DNA from: Streptomyces sp. NBC_01549
GTDB taxonomy: Bacteria > Actinomycetota > Actinomycetes > Streptomycetales > Streptomycetaceae
Length of the DNA stretch: 64,000 nt
NCBI RefSeq assembly: GCF_026339955.1
Contig: NZ_JAPEPW010000004.1
Span: forward strand, 779,085 to 843,084
Direction of reading: 5' to 3'
Shown here: one piece after another, positions 54,947-63,863 of the stretch
Numbering within the stretch: the first letter of the stretch is position 1
Layout: the number at the start of each line of letters is the position of its first letter
Made by a program: the position numbers and the translations under genes
Notes under the pieces: model-generated
Told to the model about the DNA's origin: nothing
Databases searched by the model: none
What the model saw: only the letters and a program-made list of their open reading frames with translations

Positions 54947-56055
54947 CGATGAGGTTTCAGGCGGCCGTACTTCGCTCGTACGAGGACCCGTTCGCGCTCG
55001 AGGAGGTGACTCTGCGCACGGAACCCGCCGTCGGCGAGATCCTGGTCGAGATCGCGGGCTGCGGGATGTGCCGGACCGATCTCGCGGTCCGGCGATCGGC
55101 CAGCTGCAGCCAGCTGCCGGCGGTGCTCGGCCACGAGGGGGCCGGGGTCGTGGTGTGGACGGGCGGCGGCCCAGACACCGCGATCGGCGTCGGCGACCAC
55201 GTCGTGCTGAGCTTCGACTCCTGCGGACACTGCCGGAACTGCCGCGGCGCGGCCCCTGCCTACTGCGAATCCTTCGCCTCCCTCAACCTCTTCGGAGGAC
55301 GCAAGGAGGACGCGCCGCGGCTCACCGACGCGACCGGGGGAGCGCTGACCCCCCGGTGGTTCGGCCAGTCCTCGTTCGCCGAGTACGCGCTCGTCCCGGC
55401 CCGCAACGCCGTCCGGGTAGACCCCGCACTGCCCGTCGAACTGCTCGGACCGCTCGGCTGCGGCTTCCTCACAGGCGCCGGAGCGGTCTTCAACTCCTTC
55501 GGCGCCGGCCCCGGCGACACCCTCGCGGTCTTCGGCGCGGGAGCGGTAGGCCTGGCCGCGGTGATGGCGGCCACCGCCGCCGGCGCACTGACTGTGGCCG
55601 TCGACCGGCATCCCCAACGGCTGGCCCTGGCCGAGCGGTTCGGCGCGATCCCGCTGTCCGCCGGAACGGCCGGACTGCCCGAGCAGATCCGGCGGCTGAC
55701 CGACGGCGGCGCGCAGTACGCGCTGGACACCACGGCCTCGTCCCCGCTCATCAACGACGCGCTCCGGGCACTGCGCCCCACCGGCAGCCTCGGCCTGGTG
55801 GCACGGCTCCACACCGCGCTGCCGCTCGAACCGGGCACGCTGGACCGAGGCCGCAGCATCCGCCACATCTGCGAAGGGGACGCCGTACCTGGACTGCTGA
55901 TACCCCGGCTGACCGGGCTGTGGCAGGCCGGACGCTTCCCCTTCGACCAGCTGATCCGCACCTACCCGCTGGCCGACATCAATGAGGCCGAACGCGACTG
56001 CGACGCGGGCCGCGTGGTCAAACCCGTCCTGCTCCCGGAGGGAAGAAGCCGATGA
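54943..56055 (+). CDS. Zinc-dependent alcohol dehydrogenase (MDR, benzyl/aryl-alcohol type)
   Basis: 370 residues from ATG 54943, overlapping the ALDH stop. The catalytic zinc site is Cys43 (GCGMCRTDL) with His64-Glu65 (GHEGAG); the structural zinc is held by Cys94, Cys97, Cys100 and Cys108 (DSCGHCRNC). The cofactor loop is FGAGAVGLAAVMA. The long spacing and GCGFLTGAGAVFN resemble aryl-alcohol dehydrogenases, which suits a furfuryl alcohol/furaldehyde conversion. It could oxidise the hydroxymethyl arm or reduce the aldehyde. Its stop overlaps the methyltransferase ORF (ATGA, 56052-56055). Confidence 0.87.
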   Translation: MTMRFQAAVLRSYEDPFALEEVTLRTEPAVGEILVEIAGCGMCRTDLAVRRSASCSQLPAVLGHEGAGVVVWTGGGPDTAIGVGDHVVLSFDSCGHCRNCRGAAPAYCESFASLNLFGGRKEDAPRLTDATGGALTPRWFGQSSFAEYALVPARNAVRVDPALPVELLGPLGCGFLTGAGAVFNSFGAGPGDTLAVFGAGAVGLAAVMAATAAGALTVAVDRHPQRLALAERFGAIPLSAGTAGLPEQIRRLTDGGAQYALDTTASSPLINDALRALRPTGSLGLVARLHTALPLEPGTLDRGRSIRHICEGDAVPGLLIPRLTGLWQAGRFPFDQLIRTYPLADINEAERDCDAGRVVKPVLLPEGRSR

Positions 56056-56135
56056 GCCAGGCATGCGGCACCGCAGACCCACCGCATCCGACAATCAGGC
56101 ACCTCGCAGTCCCCACTCCCGCCAACGGAGGAAAC

Positions 56136-57041
56136 ATGGTCGGCACGGCGCCGCAGCACACGGACGTGGAAGGCGTGGACGGAGGCGTGGGTCTGACCGC
56201 CCTCCTGGTCGCCGCGGCACGGGCGATCGAGACCCACCGCCACGACAGCCTGGCAAAGGACGTCTACGCGGAGCACTTCGTGCGCGCCGCCCCGGCGTGC
56301 GCGGACTGGCCGGTGCGCATCCAGCAGGTCCCGGACGGGGACGGCAACCCGCTGTGGGGGCGGTTCGCCCGCTACTTCGGCCTGCGGACCAGGGTCCTCG
56401 ACAACTTCCTCCTCCGGTCGGTCCGTACGAGTGCCCGTCAAGTGATCCTGCTGGGCGCGGGGCTGGATACCCGCGCCTTCCGGCTGGACTGGGCGTCCGA
56501 CTGCGTGGTCTTCGAGATCGACAGGGCGGGCGTGCTGGCGTTCAAGCACCAGGTGCTCACGGACCTGTCGGCCACCCCGAAGGTGAAGCGCGTCCCCGTA
56601 CCAGTCGACCTGCGCGCCGACTGGGTCACCGCGCTGACCACCGCCGGCTTCGACCCGGCCACACCGAGCGTCTGGCTGGCAGAGGGACTGCTCTTCTACC
56701 TGCCGAGCCCCGCCGAGACGTACCTCATCGACACGGTGGACCGGCTGACCACCGAAGGCAGCGCGCTGGCCTTCGAGGTCAAGCTGGAGAAGAACCTGCT
56801 GGAGTACCGCGACAGCGCGATCTACACGGCGACGCGAGAACAGATCGGCATCGACCTGCTCCACCTCTTCGACAAGGGACCACGACCCGACTCCGCGGGC
56901 GACCTGGCGGCCAAGGGCTGGTCCACCTCGGTACACACCCCCTTCGACTTCACCCACCAGCACGGACGCGGCCCCCTCCCCGAGCCGAACGACGCGCTGG
57001 AGGGGAACCGGTGGGTGTTCGCGCACAAGCCCCAGTTATGA
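56136..57041 (+). CDS. SAM-dependent methyltransferase, leucine-carboxyl-methyltransferase-like family
   Basis: 301 residues from ATG 56136, which has GGAGG four bases upstream. ATG 56052 overlaps the previous stop and would add 28 residues; both starts are possible. VGLTALLVAAARAIETHR opens the family, VILLGAGLDTRAFRLDWA is the SAM-binding loop, and WLAEGLLFYLPSP is the typical post-motif. Enzymes of this family O-methylate small molecules, often carboxylates. After the aldehyde dehydrogenase it could form the methyl ester of a furoic acid (inference). The operon ends here; no terminator is obvious. Confidence 0.85.
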   Translation: MVGTAPQHTDVEGVDGGVGLTALLVAAARAIETHRHDSLAKDVYAEHFVRAAPACADWPVRIQQVPDGDGNPLWGRFARYFGLRTRVLDNFLLRSVRTSARQVILLGAGLDTRAFRLDWASDCVVFEIDRAGVLAFKHQVLTDLSATPKVKRVPVPVDLRADWVTALTTAGFDPATPSVWLAEGLLFYLPSPAETYLIDTVDRLTTEGSALAFEVKLEKNLLEYRDSAIYTATREQIGIDLLHLFDKGPRPDSAGDLAAKGWSTSVHTPFDFTHQHGRGPLPEPNDALEGNRWVFAHKPQL

Positions 57042-57668
57042 CGTCCGCAGCGCTCACGGCGACGTCCGCACAGGGCCGGTATCCAGCACACCGCCCGGAC
57101 CTGCCACGACGCCAGTGAGCGTAAGACGGCCGAGAACGGTTGCCATGATGGCTCCTTGATCCGTGAGCATTTCCCGAAGATGGGGATGCCGCGGCCTCTC
57201 TTCGGCGTTGATCGACTTCTTTGCGCATGAAGGCGCGCGCACCATTGACGTAAGGGCGCATCACACCGGCGCGTTAGGTGCGTGCGCGCCGGTGCCGTAC
57301 AGCTGGACGTACGACTCCGTGCCCGGCGCCGGCGACTATAGTCCGGGACCTCCCGGTGCTCCTGCTCACTGTGTGTCTTCGCCTCCCACCACGACGTGCT
57401 GCTCTCGGTTGACCGTCGGCCGCAGCTGGCCGACCTGTACGCCGAGGTCGAGCAGGTGCACGGCGACAGCTTCCGCGCGGACTGGCGCATCACCGAGCTG
57501 ATCCGGCACGCCGCAACGTGCGGGGCTCCCGACCCTGATGAGGCTCTCTGAAATCGGCTGTGGCCGCTCGCCGCCTCAGCCGGTCCGGTGCTCAACGGAG
57601 TGAGGAGCTTCGACGAGCACCGGGCGTGTCTTCGGCCAGGATTACCGCCTTGTGGAGTGTGCGGGTCA
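57042..57668. other. Intergenic stretch with a small coding remnant
   Basis: From about 57372 to TGA at 57551 the plus strand reads DVLLSVDRRPQLADLYAEVE and WRITELIRHAATCGAPDPDE, a protein-like tail without a start; the family is not recognised. Elsewhere there are only short ORFs and a GC-rich imperfect inverted repeat near 57270-57290. Nothing else was seen. Confidence 0.3.
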
Positions 57669-58250
57669 TGTCGGATGGACAGAATGCCATCGGGGTCCCC
57701 GCAGCAGCCGTCTACGCTCTCGGCATGCAGCGCAGCGATGTCACGCGGGACGACGGCACGTGGGTGGGCCTGTCCCTGGACGTACAGGACCGCCACCAGC
57801 CGGGGCTGTGCGTGTTCACTGCCGGTGCGCAACTGCTGGTCTCCCAGATGTCGCAGCCTGTGCTGCTCGCCGTCGTCGATGAGCAACACGAGGGCGTGGA
57901 CTTCTGGCGTACCGACGGGTACCGCTCCGTCGTCCCGCCCTTGCGTGCCGATGCGGGCCGCGCCCTGGCGGGCAGCCCGGAACGGTGGGCCCACCGCTTT
58001 GCGCAACACCTCATCGACTCGCCGGGCAGCCCGTTGCACGAGGGCCGGTGGCTGCTCTCGTGCGAGAGCCCGCTCCGGCGCTGGCGCCACGCCGACGCCT
58101 CGCACGCCGAATACTGGAGCTCGATGCTCGTCGACGGCCATCCAAGCGGCTACATCGACTGGTTCCTCCATGCTCATTCGTGGGAGGTCCTGCCGCTGCG
58201 GCCGATGCCCGATGCCGACGACAGCCGGGTCAAGGCGTACCGCAAGCTAG
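57669..58250 (+). pseudogene. Hypothetical protein, 3' end disrupted by the IS1182-type element
   Basis: From ATG 57669 (or ATG 57725) the frame gives about 190 residues (VGLSLDVQDRHQPGLCVFTA, EGVDFWRTDGYRSVVPPL, SPLRRWRHADASHAEYW, DSRVKAYRKL). It continues 41 bases into the IS, ending at 58291. The IS enters right after RVKAYRKL, at a CTAG. Similar streptomycete proteins seem to continue past this point, so the gene is probably truncated. The function is unknown, with no membrane segment or known motif. Confidence 0.5.
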
Positions 58251-59958
58251 GAGCGTGTCTGAGTAACGGGCAACTGGCCGGGAGGTCGTGATGGGCGGGA
58301 TCGGTCGTGGTCGCTCGGTCAGCGCCTGTGGGGCCGATGAGCGGGTCGGTCGGAGGGGGATTTCGGCCCGCTGAGGCCGGTGTGGCCGGATGGTCAGCCG
58401 GCCAGGACGGCGAGTCCTGCGGTTCCGGCGTGTCGGAAGATCTTGCGGAGGTTGTGGCAGGCGGCCAGCAGTCGCCACTCGCCGCGGGCTCCGTCCTCGC
58501 CGCGGAGGAGGAGTTGGCGGCCGTTCTGGCAGGTCATGATCTGGCCGAAGACGGGTTCGACGATCGCTTTGCGGCGGCTGTAGGCGGCCTTGCCGGGCTT
58601 CGTCCGCAGTGTGCGGGCCATGCGCTCCTTGAGGGTGGCGCTGGCGGGGATGCGTCCGCGGGGTGCGGGCGGGACCTGTTCGTCGTGGCCGAGTCGGCCG
58701 GTGGCCATGAACGTATCGGTGCCGCAGGCGAGTTGGCGCTCTTTGGAGGCCTGCAGGTTGGTCTCGGAGCAGTAGCCGGCATCGACGAGGGCCTGCCCCG
58801 GGTGGACGCCGGTGTTCTGCGCGGACTGGTCGAGCATCGGGGTGTAGTTCAGCGCGTCCGAGGCGTTGGTGGTGATGTCGGCGGCCGTGATGACCTGGTG
58901 CTCTTCATCGACGACGGCCTGGGCGTTGTAGGCCTGGATGTAGGCGCCGTCGCTGTTCTTCATGATCCGCGAGTCGGGGTCGGTGAAGTTGGCCTGGGCC
59001 TTGGGCTTGGGCCGGGCCTTGGCTGCTGCCTGCTCGCCCGCGTCGGTGACGGCCCGCTCGTCGCTGGTCCCGGCGCGTTCCTGACGGCGGCGTTCCTTGT
59101 CTTCGGCGTGAGCGCGGGCCTTGTCGGCGGCCTCGGTCTCGATCTGCGCGCGGGCGGCCTGCAGCCTGGCCAGGCGCTTCTCGCGCCGGTCCAGCTCGGC
59201 GGGCAGGTCGGCCTCTTTGCCGTCCACGCCGAACCGGGCATCTTCGGCGGTATCGACTGCTTCGGCGTCGTCCAGCAGGGACCGGGCCGTGGCCTCCAGG
59301 GCGGCGATCTCGGCTTCGATCTGCTCTTCCTTGCCGATCAGGCGGCCGTAGCTCATCGCCTTGTGCTTGGATGCGCTGGCCTCCAGCTTGGTGCCGTCCA
59401 GCGCGACGCGGCCCATCTTGACCATGTCCAGCTTCCGCGCCAGGTGCAGCGACTGCAGGAACAGGCCGGCGAGCGCGTCCAGGTGGCGGCGGCGGAACCG
59501 GGCGATCGAGCGGAAGTCCGGAGCCTGGTCGGCGGCCAGGAACCGGAACGCGACGTCATCGACACACTTACGCGTGATCGCCCGCGAGGAGCGCACCCCG
59601 GTGGTGTAGCCGTAGATCAGCAGCCGCACCATCAGCCGCGGATCGTAGGGCGGGTAGCCGCGCTTTTCGGTGTAGTCCGCCAGGATCGGCGACAGGTCGA
59701 GCACCTCGTCGACCAGGTCGGCAACGAACCGGGCCAGGTGATCCTCGGGCAGCCAGTCGTCCAGCGACGGCGGCAGCAGCAGGACCTGGTGCGGGTCGAA
59801 CGCCCGGAACGTCTTGTCCACCGCCGCCGGACGACCCTGCGGCTGCTCCTTCTCACCCGGCTCGATCTCGAACAGACCATCCCGATCACGCATACCGAGA
59901 TCATCCCGCATGAATGATCACGAACCGCAAGCGGGGTGTCCGTTACTGAGACACGCTC
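58251..59958 (-). mobile_element. IS1182-family insertion sequence, complete, CTAG target duplication
   Basis: The ends GAGCGTGTCTGAGTAACGG (58251-58269) and CCGTTACTGAGACACGCTC (59940-59958) are 19-bp inverted repeats with one mismatch. CTAG flanks both sides (58247-58250 and 59959-59962), a clean 4-bp target duplication. Intact ends, an intact transposase and the duplication mean a recent insertion and probable mobility. Confidence 0.93.
58394..59911 (-). CDS. IS1182-family transposase
   Basis: 505 residues from ATG 59911. The N-terminal DUF772-like part (DYTEKRGYPPYDPRLMVRLL, FRFLAADQAPDFRSIARFRR) is followed by the catalytic core: VALDGTKLEASASKHK (first Asp), a long Arg/Ala/Glu-rich linker, VDAGYCSETN (second Asp) and AIVEPVFGQIMTCQNGRQLL (Glu). 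The frame is uninterrupted and the length is usual for the family. Its only neighbours inside the element are the terminal repeats. Confidence 0.93.
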   Translation of the reverse strand: MRDDLGMRDRDGLFEIEPGEKEQPQGRPAAVDKTFRAFDPHQVLLLPPSLDDWLPEDHLARFVADLVDEVLDLSPILADYTEKRGYPPYDPRLMVRLLIYGYTTGVRSSRAITRKCVDDVAFRFLAADQAPDFRSIARFRRRHLDALAGLFLQSLHLARKLDMVKMGRVALDGTKLEASASKHKAMSYGRLIGKEEQIEAEIAALEATARSLLDDAEAVDTAEDARFGVDGKEADLPAELDRREKRLARLQAARAQIETEAADKARAHAEDKERRRQERAGTSDERAVTDAGEQAAAKARPKPKAQANFTDPDSRIMKNSDGAYIQAYNAQAVVDEEHQVITAADITTNASDALNYTPMLDQSAQNTGVHPGQALVDAGYCSETNLQASKERQLACGTDTFMATGRLGHDEQVPPAPRGRIPASATLKERMARTLRTKPGKAAYSRRKAIVEPVFGQIMTCQNGRQLLLRGEDGARGEWRLLAACHNLRKIFRHAGTAGLAVLAG

Positions 59959-60286
59959 CTAGCCGCACGGCTTGGATATCGCTCATGTCCAGATCCCCTA
60001 GGGCAAGCAGCCTTCGGGCCAGTGCATCGGCCACGGCGACCCGCTCCTGGGTGCGGAAGGGACGCTCGCCGGGCGAGTCGATCGCTTCCTGGACCAGATA
60101 GGCCGCGAGCTTGTGCACGTCCTTCTCGCCCAGCGTGCGCTTCTCACCACGGAAAGAGACCAGGTCCTTCAGTCGCACGGGCCTGTCGACCAGTCCAGCA
60201 CCAGGCCCGTCCGCCACGAAGAGTTTCCTGATCAGTGAGCCGACCAGATTGGAGGCCAGCCTGCCACCGAGTACCACTGGATCCAT
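59959..60286 (-). pseudogene. N-terminal helical domain of a NACHT/STAND-type protein, truncated
   Basis: From ATG 60286 about 108 residues remain: MDPVVLGGRLASNLVGSLIR, GAGLVDRPVRLKDLVSF, GEKRTLGEKDVHKLAAYLVQ and LLALGDLDMSDIQAVRL. This pattern is the N-terminal helical domain found ahead of NACHT ATPase modules in large streptomycete STAND proteins, some of which act in phage defence (family knowledge, from memory). The NACHT and repeat parts are absent. The frame runs 41 bases into the IS1182 element, and joining the flanks without the IS gives a stop five codons later, so the gene was already broken before the IS came. Confidence 0.6.
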
Positions 60287-60486
60287 CCGCCACCCCCGTG
60301 TGTTCCGGATACGGGTGGAGCCTAGACGGTGGTGGCTACAGCCGTCCGTTGCACTCCGCTAGCTGGAACGTTGTCTCGTCACCGGCAGGCAGACGGCGAC
60401 GCTGTTGTCGCTGTCCGGGACGATCGTGAATTCCCTCGTGCGCGGCCGGGACCCACTGCCCTGCCCCGCAGGTGCCCGCCCATGCG

Positions 60487-62985
60487 CTATGTCCACCGCA
60501 TGCCGATGGCGGACAGCTGCTCCATCCGCTCGGGCGACAGCGTCGCGGCCCTGCTGCGCTGATTGCTGACCCAGGCGCCCAGCTTCAGCTCGCGTTCCTC
60601 CTGGTCCTCGCCGACGATCCGTTCGACGTGCTTCCTCGGCGCGCGCAGGTGCCCCTCGCGCTCGTAGAACTGTCTGGCGGCGGCGAAGTTCATCGCCCAC
60701 TTGTCGGCCTGCGTACGGCGTGGGACCGGTTTCTCGTTCTCGGTGGCGGGTTCGATTCCGAGGACCTGCTCGCACATCCACTGCTGTACGGCGGTGAGCT
60801 TGCCCCAGCCGAAGCGAACGGCCTTGACCCACCGCCCGAGATCCTCGCCCTGGCGCACGACCACGCCCGGCTCGGTCGGCAACTCGCCGCCCTCGTCCAG
60901 GTGCCGGCGGGTGAGGTGGAACGCCCTCTGCCATTCCACGGGCCAGGCCGGGCGCCACGACGGGTCGATCTCCTCAAGCTGCTCGCGCCGCTCCTCCGAC
61001 AAGGCGCCGGCCGACGAGTGAATCGGAAGTCCCTCGGCACGCTGCTGCTCGATCTCAGCGGCCTTCCGGGCGGCGGCCCGGGCGTTCTTCAGCCAGATCC
61101 CCACCTTGGCCCCGTGATAAGTGGCGTCCAGCGGGGCCAGGAGGTGCCCGTGTTCGGCAGCCCATCCACGGGCGGCGGCCAGGCCCTCTTCCCACGCGAC
61201 GTCGAAGTGCGACCACACCATGCCGAGCTTCTCCAGCTGCGCGCCGCGGTCGGCGTCCATGTCCCCGCGGGCGTAGAACCTTCGGGCGTCGGCGATCCAT
61301 TGCCCCAGCGGGAAATTGGCGAGTGAGGCCGGCCACCCCTCGGCTTCCGCCTCCTGGTCGCCGCGCTCGGGAACGCGGTACGTGAACGGCACCTTGAGAT
61401 CGCGCACCTCGCGGGCGTAGATGACGGCGGCCTCGATGCCGCGCCGCCAGTGCTCGTGCTCGGGGTTGAGCACCCGCAGGTTGATGAACGCCGCCAGCGC
61501 GGCCGGGTCACGTGGCGTGGAGAACTTCAGCAGCGCCTTCGCTGAAGCGGACGCACCACCGGAGCCGTCCCCGGCGCTGCCCTTCTCGCGCGTCTGCACG
61601 CCCCTGGAGCGGCTCTGGGCCTGCTGCTCGGCCAACTGCTCAACGATGCGGGTGTCGTGCGCCCTGAGCGCTTCCAAGAGCTTCGCCAAGCCGCCATACG
61701 CCCGGGAGGTGAGCATGTTGTCCGCCGTCTCCCCGGGACCCAGTAGCACCGGCACCACGAGGGAGGCCATCTTCCCCTCGCCCGGCTGCATCCGCAGCGC
61801 CCGGCCCACGGCCTGGACCAGGTCGGGCATGGAGCCGCGCACGTCGGCGAAGTACACAGAGTCACAATTTCGGGTGTCGACGCCCTCGCCCAGAACCTTC
61901 ACCGAGCTCAGGAAGCCCTTCTCCACCATCGTGCCGTCCATGGCGATCCCGTCGGCGAACTCCCCGAGAACCCATCGACGGTGGTTGGGCTTGTGGTCGC
62001 CGCACAGCCAGTTGGCCCAGATCGTGGCCGGGTACAGCTCCGGGTCCGCGGCGTGCAGCTGCGCGGCGACATCGGGAAGGCCGACCGCGAACGCCTCGGC
62101 TTCCTTGACCACGTGGTGGAAGGTGAGCGTGCGGCGGAAGCCCTCCTCAGCGGCCGCCTTCACCAGGGCAGTCTGGAGCGCGGCGAGCCGGGCTCCACGC
62201 ACCTGGTCCGACCGGCCCTCGGCACCGAGCAGCACGGCGGCCTGGAACTGGGTGTCGGTGACGTCCACGCACACCACCTGGTACGGCGCGCAGATCCCCC
62301 TATCGATCGCCTCCGACAGCGTCAGGGTGTAACACCTGCTGCCGAACGGCCCATTGGGGTCGTCCTCCATGCTTGCTACCAGCTCGCCCGGCGCGCCCTG
62401 CTCGGATTCCTCGTCCAGCTGCCACAGGCGGGGCGTGGCGGTCATGTAGAGGCGGCGCAGGGACGGGATGCGGGTGTTGTTGTGCACGACGGCCCACGGC
62501 TTTCCGATCCGGCCGGAACACCTGTGGGCTTCGTCCACGACGATCAGGTCCCAGCCCGGAAGACCGGCGGCATGCGCGCGCTCCAGCGTGCCGAGCCCCA
62601 GGCTGGCGTACGTGGCGAACACGGTGACCTTGTCGAACGGGCGCACCCAGTCGACCAGCTCGTCCACGTCCGTGGTGTTGGGGAAGGCCACCTGATCCCC
62701 ACGGAGGGACGAGACCCCGATCATCGGCCCTGTACGGCCTCCCTCACGCCAGGCGGTCTCGGTCTGGGCGAGCAGGTCCAGCGAGGGCACGAGGACGAGC
62801 ACACGGCCCGCCTGGAGCTCGTCAGCACTCCGGGCGGCGACGAGACTCTTGCCCGATCCGGTCGCCATGATCACCTGAGTCCGGAGGCCACCCTCCGGCA
62901 CAAGCGATCTTGCAGGCAAATCGAGTGCACGCAGTACCGCGTCAACGGCTTCTCGCTGGTGGGGACGGAGTTCCTTCACTGCCAT
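60487..62985 (-). CDS. DEAH-box helicase with helicase-associated (HA) repeats
   Basis: 832 residues from ATG 62985 (MAVKELRPHQREAVDAVLRA); the frame is open to 63051, but the extra part is not conserved-looking. Motif I is ATGSGKS (41-47), motif II is DEAH (152-155), then MTATPR, and motif VI is QAVGRALRMQ. It is superfamily 2, type-III-restriction-like. After about residue 480 come at least three helicase-associated domains, each rich in Trp and Gly (LGQWIADARRFYARG, VGIWLKNARAAARKA, LGAWVSNQRSRAATL). Such proteins are common on streptomycete plasmids and islands. The job is likely DNA translocation in a mobile element or defence; no nuclease partner is seen. Confidence 0.83.
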   Translation of the reverse strand: MAVKELRPHQREAVDAVLRALDLPARSLVPEGGLRTQVIMATGSGKSLVAARSADELQAGRVLVLVPSLDLLAQTETAWREGGRTGPMIGVSSLRGDQVAFPNTTDVDELVDWVRPFDKVTVFATYASLGLGTLERAHAAGLPGWDLIVVDEAHRCSGRIGKPWAVVHNNTRIPSLRRLYMTATPRLWQLDEESEQGAPGELVASMEDDPNGPFGSRCYTLTLSEAIDRGICAPYQVVCVDVTDTQFQAAVLLGAEGRSDQVRGARLAALQTALVKAAAEEGFRRTLTFHHVVKEAEAFAVGLPDVAAQLHAADPELYPATIWANWLCGDHKPNHRRWVLGEFADGIAMDGTMVEKGFLSSVKVLGEGVDTRNCDSVYFADVRGSMPDLVQAVGRALRMQPGEGKMASLVVPVLLGPGETADNMLTSRAYGGLAKLLEALRAHDTRIVEQLAEQQAQSRSRGVQTREKGSAGDGSGGASASAKALLKFSTPRDPAALAAFINLRVLNPEHEHWRRGIEAAVIYAREVRDLKVPFTYRVPERGDQEAEAEGWPASLANFPLGQWIADARRFYARGDMDADRGAQLEKLGMVWSHFDVAWEEGLAAARGWAAEHGHLLAPLDATYHGAKVGIWLKNARAAARKAAEIEQQRAEGLPIHSSAGALSEERREQLEEIDPSWRPAWPVEWQRAFHLTRRHLDEGGELPTEPGVVVRQGEDLGRWVKAVRFGWGKLTAVQQWMCEQVLGIEPATENEKPVPRRTQADKWAMNFAAARQFYEREGHLRAPRKHVERIVGEDQEERELKLGAWVSNQRSRAATLSPERMEQLSAIGMRWT

Positions 62986-63375
62986 TCCGATCTGTTTTCT
63001 CCTGTGGGCCGCGCCTGTGGCATCACGCGGCAGGAAACAGGAAACGTGCACGTGAACGGGTGTGAGCGGCTACGGTGAAGCCACCGAAACCTGGTCGAAG
63101 CCTCGGGTCAATCGCAGGGGAGCGTGATCAGGATCGATCCAGCTACCCCTTTGCGGGTGCTGCTACCTGATCCCAGAGTCTATCTCTGAACCAAAATGAA
63201 GCACTCACAACCGCAAGTATTTGTCTTGCTGCTGCTCATCCAGTAGGTCCGTGATGATCACACGCACTGCGGCGAAGTGTATGTGAAGGCGGCCGTTTCG
63301 GCCGGACAGAAGCGGGGAAAAGGCTGACGACCTCTCAGATAGCTCAAGGCCCCGTTCGAACGTCGGAGAATTCAA
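62986..63375. other. AT-richer intergenic region
   Basis: No coding frame was seen. The stretch around 63170-63230 is clearly less GC-rich than its surroundings and may hold the divergent promoters of the helicase and the small membrane protein. A short stem (CGGCCG, TTT, CGGCCG) lies near 63291-63305. Confidence 0.3.
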
Positions 63376-63603
63376 GTGCGTCCTAATGATCTGGGCCGCG
63401 GAGTGATGAGGATCCTTCTCTACGCGGGTGTCATCGCGATGGTTGCAGCGACCACGTTGGGCATCATATGGGCTGTAGGAAAAATCGATTTCCCCGCCCC
63501 TGATCCCGCAAGTTCAACCCAGCCATACGACCCTCCTGGTGACCCCTTCTGGCCCCCATTACCCACAGCTGCACCCCCGGCCCAACCTCCGGTCTACCGC
63601 TAA
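63376..63603 (+). CDS. Small single-pass membrane protein with proline-rich tail
   Basis: 75 residues from GTG 63376. Residues 11-32 (MRILLYAGVIAMVAATTLGI) form one membrane helix, and the outer part is rich in Pro and Thr (PTAAPPAQPPVYR). No ribosome-binding site is strong. Streptomycete genomes hold many such unclassified proteins, and no function is proposed. A 6-bp hairpin (CCGGCC, GAA, GGCCGG; 63748-63762) lies downstream. Confidence 0.45.
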   Translation: MRPNDLGRGVMRILLYAGVIAMVAATTLGIIWAVGKIDFPAPDPASSTQPYDPPGDPFWPPLPTAAPPAQPPVYR

Positions 63604-63775
63604 CAGAGCATCAGCTGGCCGGACCTCAGCCGCGTTACCCCTTCTTGCTGCCGGACCGTCAGACCCGCACGAACCCCACGCTGCCGCCTGCACGGAGTGC
63701 GGAGCGGCTGGAGCGCAGCGGAAGCCACGTCCGGGCGCAGCCCGGCTCCGGCCGAAGGCCGGCGGTGCTCCTGGA

Positions 63776-63863
<88 letters not shown>

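Noticed and set aside
57054..57245. 63-codon minus-strand ORF after the methyltransferase
   Set aside because: No ribosome-binding site, no conserved pattern, and it overlaps low-information sequence.
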